This document shows, in pieces, positions 42,796 through 51,316 of a DNA stretch of 64,000 nucleotides. This DNA comes from Planctomycetota bacterium (GTDB lineage Bacteria; Planctomycetota; B15-G4; JADJEK01). The stretch covers positions 372,001 through 436,000 of the forward strand of contig JADJEK010000002.1 of NCBI GenBank assembly GCA_016709145.1. The letters run 5' to 3'. Position numbers and translations under genes: made by a program. Below the pieces are notes generated by a model, which saw only the letters and a program-made list of their open reading frames with translations, did not search any database and was not told where the DNA came from. The first letter of the stretch is position 1. Each line of letters starts with the position of its first letter.

Positions 42796-43008
42796 GTGAC
42801 GGTCGTTCAGGCCATGGAACTCGGCCTTTGGGCCTATGTGGCGTTCGGCGCCGCGTTCGGTCTCGCGTTCGTCGGTCGAGGCGCGGGCCTTCTCGACCCC
42901 GGCGCGGCCGCGGCACCGCTGTCGGTGCGCATCGTTTGGTGGCCGGGGGCGCTCGCGTTGTGGCCATGGCTCGCCGTGGCCTGGTGGCGCGCGCGGAGGT
43001 CCGCGTGA
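42796..43008 (+). CDS. Small two-helix membrane protein, first gene of the redox operon
   Basis: The 70-aa product starts at GTG 42796 (preceded by AAGGAG) and has two membrane helices (about 8-27 and 46-63, AYVAFGAAFGLAFVGRG and VWWPGALALWPWLAVAWW). It ends WWRARRSA. No family is recognised. Its stop overlaps the start of the next gene (GTGA). It is too short for confident domain assignment but has the right codon pattern and coupling, and probably forms part of the membrane complex with the genes that follow. Confidence 0.65.
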   Translation: MTVVQAMELGLWAYVAFGAAFGLAFVGRGAGLLDPGAAAAPLSVRIVWWPGALALWPWLAVAWWRARRSA

Positions 43009-43478
43009 TCGCCACTCTGCGTTGCGCGCATCGATGGATCTGGGGTGTCCTGAGCCTCGCCGTGCCCGCGCTCGTGGTCGCGGCGTGGAGCGTTCGCCCG
43101 CGCGCCGAACTCGACGGGCGAGGGGGTTCATCGAGCCGCTTCGACCGAATCGATGGCGAGGACGGTCGCATCGTCGCGCTCGAGGGGACGGCGTTGACGT
43201 TCGTTCCTGCGCGGGCGCACGGTTCGATCCGACAGGACGGCACCGTGGCGGTCGTCTTGCGGGAGCAGGCGCCGCTCGCGCTCGCGTATTGGTCCAAGAC
43301 TCCCGCGGACGGGTCGTCACTGCCGAACGACGCGGTCCTGCTCGGGCCCGTCGACAGCGAGCGCGTCGCGGAGCTGAAGCCCCCGACCGGCGCCGGGACC
43401 CTCGTCATCTACAGCCTCGGTCATCACACCGTGCTGACACGCGCGTCATGGCCGCTTGACGAAGCTCGAGGAGGATGA
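43005..43478 (+). CDS. Single-pass membrane protein of the redox operon
   Basis: The 157-aa product starts at GTG 43005, with one membrane helix (about 10-28, WIWGVLSLAVPALVVAAW) and an extracytoplasmic soluble domain (about 40-155). Segments such as ALAYWSKTPADGSSLPNDA and GAGTLVIYSLGHHTVL are visible. The domain is not recognised. It lies between a small membrane protein and a ferric-reductase/Rieske fusion and is coupled to the former, so it is probably an accessory or substrate-binding subunit. No cysteine pair or heme motif is present in the soluble part. Confidence 0.6.
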   Translation: MIATLRCAHRWIWGVLSLAVPALVVAAWSVRPRAELDGRGGSSSRFDRIDGEDGRIVALEGTALTFVPARAHGSIRQDGTVAVVLREQAPLALAYWSKTPADGSSLPNDAVLLGPVDSERVAELKPPTGAGTLVIYSLGHHTVLTRASWPLDEARGG

Positions 43479-43482
43479 CGCC

Positions 43483-44523
43483 GTGAGCACGACCTATGTC
43501 CGCGTGTCGTGGAATCGACAGAAGCGTCGGTACGACACCGTCGTCGTCGCCGCAGTCCTCGCCTTCGTCGCGACGTTCGTCGCCTGCGGCTTGGTGCTGG
43601 ATCCACGCGCGACTGCCGAGACCTTGCTGATCCGCGCGTTCGGCGCCTGCGCGTTCGTGCTGCTGCACGTCGTCCTGGCCATCGGCCCACTGTGTCGCCT
43701 CGACCGTCGCTTCCTGCCGCTGCTCTACAACCGCCGCCATCTCGGCGTCGTGACGTTCGTGGTCGCGCTCGCGCACGGCGTGTTCTCCGCGGTGCAGTTC
43801 CACGCGTTCGGCGACGTTTCGATCCTCGTCAGCCTGTGGTCCAGCAACACGCGGTTCGACAGCCTCGCGCATTTCCCTTTCCAACAGCTCGGTTTCGTCG
43901 CGCTGTCGGTGCTGTTCGTGATGGCGGCGACGAGTCACGACTTCTGGCTGAAGACGCTGAGTCCCCGCGCGTGGAAGACGCTGCACATGGGCGTGTACGT
44001 GGCGTGGGCGTTGGTCGTGATGCACGTCGCGGTCGGCGCGTTCCAAACCGTCGTCAGTCCGTTGCTGTGGGGGACGCTGCTCGTCGGGACGATCGGGCTC
44101 GCCGTACTCCATGGTCTCGCCGCACGCGCCGAGCGCCGGCGCGATGCCGCGCCCCAAGACGCATCGGGCACCGAGATCGACGTCGGTCCCGTGGAGTCGT
44201 TGCCGCTCGATCGTGGGCGCACCGTCGTGGTCCGCGGCGAACGCGTCGCGTTGTTCCGCCACGCCGGCGGGATCTCCGCGGTGTCGAACGTCTGCCGCCA
44301 CCAGAACGGCCCGCTCGGCGAGGGCCGCATCATCGACGGCTGCATCACCTGTCCATGGCATGGGTACCAGTACCGGCCACACGACGGGACGTCGCCGCCG
44401 CCGTTCACGGATCGCGTGCCGACGTATCGCGTGCGTGTGGTCGACGGCCGCGTGCGACTCGACCCACGCGCGCTGCCGGCGGGCACGCCCGTCCCTCCGG
44501 CACACGTCGGGGTTGGGCGATGA
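43483..44523 (+). CDS. Ferric-reductase-like heme membrane domain fused to a Rieske 2Fe-2S domain
   Basis: The 346-aa product starts at GTG 43483 after a GAGGAGG site. Residues 20-212 form about six membrane helices with His62, His98, His168 and His181 placed like the heme ligands of the ferric-reductase/YedZ (MsrQ) family (TLHMGVYVAWALVVMH). A cytoplasmic or periplasmic Rieske domain follows (about 235-335). Its ligands are Cys271-His273 in NVCRHQNGPLGEG and Cys290-His293 in CPWHGYQY. This suggests electron transfer from the iron-sulfur centre to or from membrane hemes. Substrate and direction are unknown. Fusion of these two domains is uncommon. Confidence 0.83.
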   Translation: MSTTYVRVSWNRQKRRYDTVVVAAVLAFVATFVACGLVLDPRATAETLLIRAFGACAFVLLHVVLAIGPLCRLDRRFLPLLYNRRHLGVVTFVVALAHGVFSAVQFHAFGDVSILVSLWSSNTRFDSLAHFPFQQLGFVALSVLFVMAATSHDFWLKTLSPRAWKTLHMGVYVAWALVVMHVAVGAFQTVVSPLLWGTLLVGTIGLAVLHGLAARAERRRDAAPQDASGTEIDVGPVESLPLDRGRTVVVRGERVALFRHAGGISAVSNVCRHQNGPLGEGRIIDGCITCPWHGYQYRPHDGTSPPPFTDRVPTYRVRVVDGRVRLDPRALPAGTPVPPAHVGVGR

Positions 44524-45287
44524 GCGGCGACGACGCGGAGTTCTACGTCGGCTATCGGCCGCGAGCCGATGCGGGCACGGCGCGCTTCGTGCGGAAGATC
44601 GTCGTCGCGGGCGTCGCCATCTGCATCGCGACTGCCGTCGTGGCCGCCGCACTGCATCCGCGCGCGGACGCAGGCGTGTTCGAGTGGGGCACCACGCGTG
44701 AGTACGAAGGCGTCGTGCGCGCGCAGCCCGTGCCTCGGCTCGAACTCGAGGTCCCGGGCACGGGCACCACGCACGACGTGTTGCTCGTCGGCGCGTTCAA
44801 GCACGGCGCTGCGCAACAGGCCGCGCCGTTCGACGGACACCGCGTGCGAGCCCGCGGCACGCTGATCCACCGCGGCGACGCGGCCATGCTCGAGCTCGGC
44901 GACGCGCCGTTCTCGGATCTCGGTCCTGCGACGGCGGGACCCGTGGTCGAACCGCTCGGGCACGTCGTCCTGCGCGGCGAGATCGTCGACTCGAAGTGCT
45001 ACCTCGGCGTGATGAAGCCCGGCCACTCGAAGCCGCATCGCGACTGCGCGGTGCGCTGCATTTCGGGCGGAGTGCCGCCCGTGCTGATGGTGCGGGACGC
45101 CGACGGCGTGCCCACGTACCACGTCCTGATCGGAACGCACGGCGAGCCGGTCAACGCGGCCGTTCTCGACCATGTCGCCGAACCCGTCGAGGTCCCCGGA
45201 ACGCTCGAGCGTTCCGGAAACCTGTTGTTCCTGCGCATCGACCCCGCCACGATCCGGCGGCGAGTCCCGGAGGAGGGAGCCCGATGA
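44520..45287 (+). CDS. Membrane-anchored protein with DSKC...CAxxCI motif, redox-module partner
   Basis: The 255-aa product has one membrane helix (about 25-44) and an extracytoplasmic region. The first part (about 55-135) is an OB-like beta domain. The second has the striking block VDSKCYLGVMKPG, then HRDCAVRCISGGVPP, giving three conserved-looking cysteines and a histidine. I know similar motifs from uncharacterised proteins near cytochrome or Rieske genes. A copper, heme or iron-sulfur site is plausible but unproven. It overlaps both neighbours by 4 nt. Confidence 0.65.
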   Translation: MSGDDAEFYVGYRPRADAGTARFVRKIVVAGVAICIATAVVAAALHPRADAGVFEWGTTREYEGVVRAQPVPRLELEVPGTGTTHDVLLVGAFKHGAAQQAAPFDGHRVRARGTLIHRGDAAMLELGDAPFSDLGPATAGPVVEPLGHVVLRGEIVDSKCYLGVMKPGHSKPHRDCAVRCISGGVPPVLMVRDADGVPTYHVLIGTHGEPVNAAVLDHVAEPVEVPGTLERSGNLLFLRIDPATIRRRVPEEGAR

Positions 45288-46087
45288 CGAGATCGAACGC
45301 CGTCCCCGTCGCCCGCACGCCAGCGCTGCGCGAAGTGCGTGGCGACTATCGACTCCGCTTCGCCGCGAACGCCGACGACGTCCGCGCGGCGAAACGGCTG
45401 CGCTTCGAGGTGTTCCACGACGAGTTGCACGAAGGGCTCGCCGCGAACGCCGGGTCGGGACTCGACGCCGACGAGTTCGACGCGCAGTGCGATCACTTGC
45501 TGGTCGAGCGCGCCGCCGACGGCAGGGTCATCGGCACGTATCGACTGCAGACGCAGGAGATCGCCACGAACGGCCGCGGCTTCTACAGCGCGACCGAGTT
45601 CGACCTGAGCCCGATGGGCGAGATCATCCTGCCCGCCGCGGTCGAACTCGGTCGAGCGTGCGTCGCGGCCGATCATCGCAATCGGAACGTCTTGTTCCTG
45701 CTCTGGCGCGGACTCGCGGCCTACTTGCTCGCGCATCGCAAGCGCTACTTCTTCGGCTGCTCGTCGTTGACGAGTCAGCACCCGGCCGACGGCTTGGCCT
45801 TGGCCGTGCGATTCGCGCGCGACGGAGTCATGTGGAGCCAAGGCGTCGTGCTGCCCCGGCCGGAGTTCGCGTGCTCCGCCACGGAGGCCGAGATCGCGCG
45901 GGCGCGCGTCGGAGTGCCCGCGCTGTTCTTCACCTACCTGCGGCACGGCGCGGTGCTGTGCGGCCCGCCCGCCATCGACCGAGCGTTCGGCACGATCGAC
46001 TTCCTGACGCTGCTCGATTGCGCGCGCATGCCCGCCTCCCGATTCGAAGCGTTCGCGCGCGACCTGCCGGATCGACCGACTTGGTGA
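45284..46087 (+). CDS. OlsB-like N-acyltransferase (GNAT fold), putative lyso-ornithine-lipid synthase
   Basis: The 267-aa product has the OlsB/hemolysin-type GNAT pattern. LRFAANADDVRAAKRLRFEVF is the N-terminal arm (here up to the 20-residue limit, continuing HDELHEG). DEFDAQCDHLLVE follows, then GTYRLQTQE, AVELGRACVAADHRN (acyl-ACP binding region) and FFGCSSLTSQHP. In the ornithine lipid pathway OlsB adds a 3-hydroxyacyl chain to the alpha-amine of ornithine. Its place directly before an OlsA-like acyltransferase supports an aminolipid role. Ornithine as substrate is inferred. It overlaps both neighbours by 4 nt. Confidence 0.8.
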   Translation: MTRSNAVPVARTPALREVRGDYRLRFAANADDVRAAKRLRFEVFHDELHEGLAANAGSGLDADEFDAQCDHLLVERAADGRVIGTYRLQTQEIATNGRGFYSATEFDLSPMGEIILPAAVELGRACVAADHRNRNVLFLLWRGLAAYLLAHRKRYFFGCSSLTSQHPADGLALAVRFARDGVMWSQGVVLPRPEFACSATEAEIARARVGVPALFFTYLRHGAVLCGPPAIDRAFGTIDFLTLLDCARMPASRFEAFARDLPDRPTW

Positions 46088-46854
46088 TACTTCGACGCGC
46101 CGTGCGCTTGCTCGCTTTCGCCGTGTGGACCGCGTTCGCGTTCGTGGTCTGGGTCACGTCGCGCGCGCTCGTGCTCGTGTCGCGTCGTGCGGCGGATCGC
46201 GCTCGTGCCTCGCTCCTGCGCGCGTGGGCTCGCGGCGTCGCGGTCGTGCTCGGCATGCGTGTCGTCGTGAACGGCACGCCGCCGCGCGGTGCGTTCTTCC
46301 TGGTCGCGAACCATTTGTCGTACCTCGACGTGTTCGCGCTGTGGACGGTCGTCGAAGGCACGTTCTTGTCGAAGGCCGAGATCGCGCGTTGGCCCGTGAT
46401 CGGCTTCCTCGCGCGCAGCGTGGGCACGATGTTCGTCGCGCGCGATCGACGGCTCGAGGTCGGCGCCGTCGTCGAACGGTTGCAGACCGAACTCGATCGC
46501 GGCCGCGGCGTGATCGTGTTCCCCGAAGGAACGAGCTCCGCCGGCGAAACCGTGCTCGCGTTCAAACCATCCATGTTCGAGGCCGCGCTGCGCATGGACG
46601 TTCCGGTGCGCGTGGTCGCGTTGCGCTACGAGGCGCCGAGCGGACATCCCGCCGCGGCGCAATCGTTGTGCTGGTGGGGCGACATGGACTTCCTCCCTCA
46701 CTTCCTCGGCGTGTTCGCTCTTCCGCGCTTCGCGGTGCATGCGACGTTCGCGCACGAACCCGTGCGCGCATCGGATCGCAAGCAACTCGCGCGAGCCGCC
46801 CACGCCGCGACGCTGGCCGTCTTCGAACCCTCTTCGATCGAGATGAACCCATGA
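46084..46854 (+). CDS. OlsA/PlsC-like 1-acyl-glycerol-3-phosphate (or lyso-ornithine lipid) acyltransferase
   Basis: The 256-aa membrane enzyme starts at GTG 46084. It has an N-terminal membrane segment (about 5-30) and the PlsC motifs: NHLSYLD (H-x4-D, catalytic), FVARDRR, and FPEGTSS (acceptor-binding EGT). In the two-gene Ols route, OlsA adds the second acyl chain to the lyso-ornithine lipid. PlsC-type phosphatidate synthesis is the alternative, but coupling to the OlsB-like gene favours the first. It overlaps the next gene by 4 nt. Confidence 0.85.
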   Translation: MILRRAVRLLAFAVWTAFAFVVWVTSRALVLVSRRAADRARASLLRAWARGVAVVLGMRVVVNGTPPRGAFFLVANHLSYLDVFALWTVVEGTFLSKAEIARWPVIGFLARSVGTMFVARDRRLEVGAVVERLQTELDRGRGVIVFPEGTSSAGETVLAFKPSMFEAALRMDVPVRVVALRYEAPSGHPAAAQSLCWWGDMDFLPHFLGVFALPRFAVHATFAHEPVRASDRKQLARAAHAATLAVFEPSSIEMNP

Positions 46855-47387
46855 CCGCGAACTCCCCTTGGATCGCCGACAACCTGGCCCTGCTCGACCG
46901 CGCGCTCGTCTTCCTCGACGCGATCGACGACGACGCGTTCCGTCTGCCCGACCCGCAGTTCCAACTGGCCGCGCCCGGCTCGCACCTGCGTCACGTGCTC
47001 GACTTCGTGCGCTGCGTGGTCGACGGAGCGCGCCTCGGTCGCATCGACTACGACCAGCGCCGACGCGACGAGCGCGTGGAGCGAGATCGGGAATTCGCGC
47101 GCTTCGAGCTGTTGGCGCAACGCCGACGCCTGGCGGCGCTGGCCACGCTGCCGCCGACTCGACGCATGATGGTGCGCGCCGAATGCGAATTCGGCGACGG
47201 ACCCTGGAGCGAGTCGACGTTCCACCGCGAATTGCTGTTCTTGCAAAGCCACACGATCCATCACTTCGCGCTGATCGCTCTGCACGCGATGCGACTCGGG
47301 ATCGGTGTCGGGGAAGACTTCGGCGTGGCGCCATCGACCTTGCGGCATCGAGCCGCCATGGATGCCGCGCGCGCATGTGCTCGGTGA
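46851..47387 (+). CDS. DinB-like four-helix protein
   Basis: The 178-aa helical product contains three spaced histidines in DinB-like positions: GSHLRHVLDFVRCVV (His in helix 2), then FLQSHTIHHFALI in helix 3, which usually bind a divalent metal in the DinB/YfiT family. DinB-fold proteins include thiol-dependent transferases and hydrolases (bacillithiol or maleylpyruvate type). No specific activity can be assigned. It overlaps the acyltransferase gene by 4 nt and the next by 13 nt. Confidence 0.7.
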   Translation: MTANSPWIADNLALLDRALVFLDAIDDDAFRLPDPQFQLAAPGSHLRHVLDFVRCVVDGARLGRIDYDQRRRDERVERDREFARFELLAQRRRLAALATLPPTRRMMVRAECEFGDGPWSESTFHRELLFLQSHTIHHFALIALHAMRLGIGVGEDFGVAPSTLRHRAAMDAARACAR

Positions 47388-48106
47388 CTTGGATCCGCGA
47401 CGACGCCGGCCTGCACGTGTTCATGAATCGGGACGAGCGCCGTTCGCGCGCGCCCGAGCGCCCGCCTCGCGTGTTCTCACGCGACGGCGTGCGGCGCATC
47501 GCTCCTGAAGACGGAGCCGCTGGCGGTACCTGGATCGCCGCGAACGAGCACGGTCTCGTCGTGCTGCTCGTGAACGGGTACTTGCGCGACGACGCCGAAC
47601 GGACGGACGAACCCCGCAGTCGCGGTCGGTTGGTCGACGAGATGGCGGCCGCACGTTCGAGTCTCGAGCTGGCCACAGCGCTGCGTGCGAGCGACCTCAG
47701 GCCGTATCGCTCCTTCCGGATGCTCGCGCTGCATCCCGAGGACGAGGGGTGCGTGGCCACGTGGGACGCGCACACGCTCGACGTCGTCGACGGCGCCGAT
47801 GCGCATTGCCCGCTGTTGTCGTCGTCGCACGCCTCGTCCGCGGTCGCGGCCGCGCGGCTTTCGACCTGGCACGAGTGCCTCGCGGAACGAGGTCGCGACG
47901 TCGGCCTGCTCGAGCGGTACCACGCGAGCCATGCGCGCGGGCCGAGCGCGTTCTCGGTGTGCATGCATCGCGATGACGCCGAGACGCGCAGCTTCGTGCG
48001 CGTCCGCGTCGACGCTCGCACGGTGTGGTTGACGTGGTCGCCCGGCTCGCCCTGCAGGGCCCTGCCGAGCACGGAGTGCGAACTGCCGCGAGTCGCGGCG
48101 CCATGA
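47375..48106 (+). CDS. NRDE-family protein (TANGO2-like)
   Basis: The 243-aa product begins MCSVTWIRDDAGLHVFMNRDERRSR in outline. The N-terminal cysteine followed by NRDE is the family hallmark. GGTWIAANEHGLVVLLVN, then RSRGRLVDEM and FRMLALHP, agree with the NRDE/TANGO2 pattern. Cys2 may be a nucleophile after removal of methionine (Ntn-hydrolase type), which is inferred. The biological role in bacteria is unclear; TANGO2 in animals affects lipid and heme handling, and this gene sits in a lipid/redox operon. It overlaps neighbours by 13 and 4 nt. Confidence 0.82.
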   Translation: MCSVTWIRDDAGLHVFMNRDERRSRAPERPPRVFSRDGVRRIAPEDGAAGGTWIAANEHGLVVLLVNGYLRDDAERTDEPRSRGRLVDEMAAARSSLELATALRASDLRPYRSFRMLALHPEDEGCVATWDAHTLDVVDGADAHCPLLSSSHASSAVAAARLSTWHECLAERGRDVGLLERYHASHARGPSAFSVCMHRDDAETRSFVRVRVDARTVWLTWSPGSPCRALPSTECELPRVAAP

Positions 48107-50676
48107 GGCGTCGTCACGCGTTGGCCGTCCTGTACGTCGTTGCGCTCGCGGCATCGATCGCGTTCGAGTCGTGGCACGGAACGCCGCGAACGCTTGCCCC
48201 GGGAGCGATCGAGGTCCGGCTGCCGACCGGTCGCGGCGTGGTCGAATTGCTCGCGCACGGGGATCCCGCCCAGCCCGTTGCGGTGTTGTTGCTGCATGGC
48301 TGCCCCGGTTCCGCTTCGGACTACGTCGACTTCGCGAGCGCACTCGCCGAGCACGGCCGACGCGTGCTCACGCCGAGCATGCCGGGGTTCGGCGCTTCGA
48401 CGCCTCCCGCTTCGTTCGCCATCCCTGCGCAAGCCGACGCATTGATCACGCTGCTCGATGTTCTCGCGATCGAACGGGTGGACCTCGTCGCGCACTCGCT
48501 CGGCGGGTCGGTCGCGATCGACCTCGCCGCGCGCCATCCGTCGCGCGTGCGGTCGCTGACCGCGATCGGTGCGACCGGCGTCGTGGAGCTCGAGTTGTTC
48601 GGACGCCATGGGCTGAATACGGCGGTCCACCAGCTCCAACTCGCGGCGCTGACGGGCGTGCGTTGGGGCATGCCGCATTTCGGCGCGTTCTTCGACCAGC
48701 CGTTCGATCTGGCCTACGCGCGCTCGTTCGCGGAACTCGACCAGCGCCCGGCGCGCGCGCAGTGGTCGGCGCTCACGATTCCCGTGGCGATCGTCCATGG
48801 CGTCGACGACTTCCTCGTGCCGCCCGCAGTCGCACGCGAACACGCGCGACTCGCGCCGCAGGCCGTGCTCGATGTCCATGAAGGCGACCACTTCGACGTG
48901 TTCCGCGCGCCGGGTTCGCTGGCCGCTCGCATCCTGCCGTTCCTCGACGCCGTGGACCGCTCGGAGGCTCCGACGCGGGATCGCGCGAGCGCGGAGCGCG
49001 TGGCCGCCTCGACCGCACCGTTCGATCCGGCGACGATCCCGCCGTTGTCCGGACCCGCGCTCGCGCTCGTGCTCGTGCTTCTCGCCGCGGCCACGTTCGC
49101 CAGCGAGGACCTCGCTTGCATCGGCGCGGGACTCCTCGTCGCCGACGGTCGGCTGGCCTTCGTTCCGGCCGCGCTCGCGTGCGCGTTCGGGATCTGGTTC
49201 GGCGACGGCTTGCTGTTCCTCGCCGGACGCACGGTCGGACGCTCGATCGCGAAGCGTCGGCCGTTCTCGTGGTTCCTGAGCGCGGCCGCCCTCGAACGCG
49301 GTGCGGCGTTCTTCGATCGCCACGGCGTGCGGTCGATCTTCGTGTCGCGCTTCACGCCGGGTCTGCGGTTGCCGACGTACGTCGCCGCTGGACTGACGCG
49401 CATGCCGTTCTCGCGCTTCGCGGCGTGGTTCGCATGCGCCGCGTTGCTGTGGACGCCAGCGTTGGTCGGCTGCGCCGCAATCTTCGGGGAGCGCGCTTTG
49501 AGTGCGCTCGAAGGCGTACGCGCGCATCCCGTTCTCGCGATCGGCCTCGTGATCGGCGGCTTGATCGTGATCGAGCGCATCGTGCTGCGCTTGCTGACGT
49601 GGCGCGGACGCCGGTTGTTGTGGTCGTCGTGGCGTCGGTTCACGCGGTGGGAGTATTGGCCGGCCTGGGCGTTCTATCCACCGGTCTTGCTCTACGTCGC
49701 GTGGCTCGCGCTGCGGCATCGCAGTCTGCGTGTCCTCACGGCCGCGAACCCCGGCATCGACGCCAGCGGCATCGTCGGCGAATCGAAGAGCGCGATCCTT
49801 CGCCTGCTCGACCACGACGAAGCGCGCGAGCACGTCGCGCGCTTCGTCGTGGTCGAACGCGGCGGAGACCCCGCAGCGCGAACAGCCCGTGCTCTCGAGT
49901 TCATGGAACGCGAGTCGCTGACGTTTCCCGTCGTGGTGAAGCCCGACATCGGGCAGCGCGGTTCGGGCGTGCGCATCGTGCAGGACGCCGACGAACTCGC
50001 GCGCGCACTGGAGTCCGCGCGCTCCCTCGACCTGTTGGTCCAGGAACACGCACCCGGACCCGAGTTCGGCGTGTTCTACGTGCGTCACCCGAGCGAAACG
50101 CGCGGCCGCATCTTCTCGATCACCGAGAAGCGCTTGCCGCACGTGCTCGGCGATGGGTGCAGCACGCTCGAGACGTTGATCCTGCGGGACGCGCGGGCGG
50201 TCTGCGTCGCTCCGACCTACTTCGCGCTCCATGGCGACCGACTCGAGCACGTCCCCGCCGCAGGAGAAGCGGTGCGCCTCGCGCACATCGGCAACCACTG
50301 TCGCGGTGCGTTGTTCCTCGATGGCGCGGCGCTGCGCACGGAGCTCCTGGAACTCGCGCTCGATCGCGTTTGCGTTCCCGCGCGCGGGTTCTTCTTCGGT
50401 CGCTTCGACCTCAAGGTCGCGTCCGTCGAGGACCTCAAGGCCGGGCGCGCCTTCAAGATCGTCGAGCTGAACGGATTGACGTCCGAAGCCACGCACATCT
50501 ACGACCCCAAGCACGGGCTGCTCACGGCGTACCGCGTCCTGTTCGCTCAGTGGCGTCATGCCTTCGCGATCGCCGAGCACAATGCGCGTTGCGGGGCTCC
50601 GACCACGAGCGTCGGGACGATCCTGCGGCGGTGGTGGGACGATCGCCGCCGCAACAGGACACGCGAACGAGCGTGA
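48103..50676 (+). CDS. Three-domain fusion: alpha/beta hydrolase + DedA membrane protein + ATP-grasp ligase
   Basis: The 857-aa product has three parts. (1) A signal-anchor (about 5-22) is followed by an alpha/beta hydrolase (about 35-305) with LLLHGCPGS, nucleophile Ser132 in AHSLGGS, the acid in HGVDDFLVP and His in HEGDHFDVF. (2) A DedA/SNARE-associated region (about 330-500) has DGLLFLAGRTVGRSIA, then VSRFTPGLRLPTYVAAGL. (3) An ATP-grasp domain (about 575-835) has FPVVVKPDIGQRGSGVRI, LVQEHAPGPEFG and the metal motif VELNGLTSE. DedA proteins handle lipid translocation; ATP-grasp enzymes form carboxylate-amine bonds. A role in building or moving an amino-acylated lipid is inferred from this and from the Ols pair upstream. 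The fusion is intact with no frameshift. Confidence 0.8.
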   Translation: MRRRHALAVLYVVALAASIAFESWHGTPRTLAPGAIEVRLPTGRGVVELLAHGDPAQPVAVLLLHGCPGSASDYVDFASALAEHGRRVLTPSMPGFGASTPPASFAIPAQADALITLLDVLAIERVDLVAHSLGGSVAIDLAARHPSRVRSLTAIGATGVVELELFGRHGLNTAVHQLQLAALTGVRWGMPHFGAFFDQPFDLAYARSFAELDQRPARAQWSALTIPVAIVHGVDDFLVPPAVAREHARLAPQAVLDVHEGDHFDVFRAPGSLAARILPFLDAVDRSEAPTRDRASAERVAASTAPFDPATIPPLSGPALALVLVLLAAATFASEDLACIGAGLLVADGRLAFVPAALACAFGIWFGDGLLFLAGRTVGRSIAKRRPFSWFLSAAALERGAAFFDRHGVRSIFVSRFTPGLRLPTYVAAGLTRMPFSRFAAWFACAALLWTPALVGCAAIFGERALSALEGVRAHPVLAIGLVIGGLIVIERIVLRLLTWRGRRLLWSSWRRFTRWEYWPAWAFYPPVLLYVAWLALRHRSLRVLTAANPGIDASGIVGESKSAILRLLDHDEAREHVARFVVVERGGDPAARTARALEFMERESLTFPVVVKPDIGQRGSGVRIVQDADELARALESARSLDLLVQEHAPGPEFGVFYVRHPSETRGRIFSITEKRLPHVLGDGCSTLETLILRDARAVCVAPTYFALHGDRLEHVPAAGEAVRLAHIGNHCRGALFLDGAALRTELLELALDRVCVPARGFFFGRFDLKVASVEDLKAGRAFKIVELNGLTSEATHIYDPKHGLLTAYRVLFAQWRHAFAIAEHNARCGAPTTSVGTILRRWWDDRRRNRTRERA

Positions 50677-50722
50677 AACCTCCGTGCGGCGCGCGCATCG
50701 AAGCGGGCCGGAGGTACTCGAG

Positions 50723-51256
50723 ATGTTTTCGTTCCATCGATTCACCATGGTGTTGACGTTGGCGCTCGCCGGGTTCGGCGAAGAAGCGGCCGACAAGAAG
50801 CCCGCCGTCGACGACGGCAAGGACCCTGCGGTCGTGCGCGACGTTCGGTCCTTCAATCTCGACGACGACGGTCTCGCGCTGTCGGGCTACGACCCGGTCG
50901 CGTACTTCGAGATCGGCGGAGGCAAGCCCGCGAAGGGCGACGCGAAGCACGTGTTCACGTATCGCGGGGTCAAGTACCGGTTCGCGAACGAGGCGAACCT
51001 GGCGACGTTCAAGGCCGATCCGCGCGCGTACGAACCGTGCTACGGCGGTTGGTGCGCCTACGCGATGGCGCGTGGCGACAAGGTCGAGATCGACACCGAG
51101 TCGTTCCTCGTCGTCGACGGCAAGCTCTACCTGTTCTTCAACGGTTTGTTCGCCGACACGCGCGCGAAATGGCGCAAGGAAGGGCACGAAACGCTGCGAC
51201 CGAGCGCGGACGAGCACTGGACCAAGCTGCTCGCGGAACAGGCTGCCGTGAAGTGA
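50723..51256 (+). CDS. Exported YHS-domain protein
   Basis: The 177-aa product has a short signal peptide (FSFHRFTMVLTLALAGFG) and a YHS domain (about 55-160). LSGYDPVAYFEIGGGKP and YRGVKYRFANEANLATF match the family pattern, and PCYGGWCAYAMARGDKVE and DGKLYLFFN follow. YHS domains are small metal-associated modules in copper and mercury proteins; the two cysteines in CYGGWC may bind a metal. It follows the fusion gene by 46 nt with its own GGAGG site. It ends before a strong bidirectional terminator. Confidence 0.83.
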   Translation: MFSFHRFTMVLTLALAGFGEEAADKKPAVDDGKDPAVVRDVRSFNLDDDGLALSGYDPVAYFEIGGGKPAKGDAKHVFTYRGVKYRFANEANLATFKADPRAYEPCYGGWCAYAMARGDKVEIDTESFLVVDGKLYLFFNGLFADTRAKWRKEGHETLRPSADEHWTKLLAEQAAVK

Positions 51257-51278
51257 CTGCTGCGAGTGACGCGGCGGC

Positions 51279-51308
51279 GATCGTGGCGTTCGAGCGAACG
51301 CCACGATC
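51279..51308. terminator. Bidirectional intrinsic-like terminator between convergent operons
   Basis: It has a 13-bp perfect stem GATCGTGGCGTTC (51279-51291) with its reverse complement at 51296-51308 and loop GAGC. It lies between the end of the YHS gene and the end of the leftward glycosyltransferase gene. There is no long T-run, which is common in GC-rich genomes. Confidence 0.75.
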
Positions 51309-51316
51309 CCGTGCCG

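Noticed and set aside
42534..43408. Longer minus-strand frames crossing the divergent region upstream of the HIT gene
   Set aside because: They oppose well-supported plus-strand membrane genes and have no domain content.
45934..50856. A 1640-codon minus-strand open frame opposite the acyltransferase-to-fusion region
   Set aside because: It has no recognisable domains and is Arg/Glu/His-rich, the mirror of well-supported genes on the plus strand.
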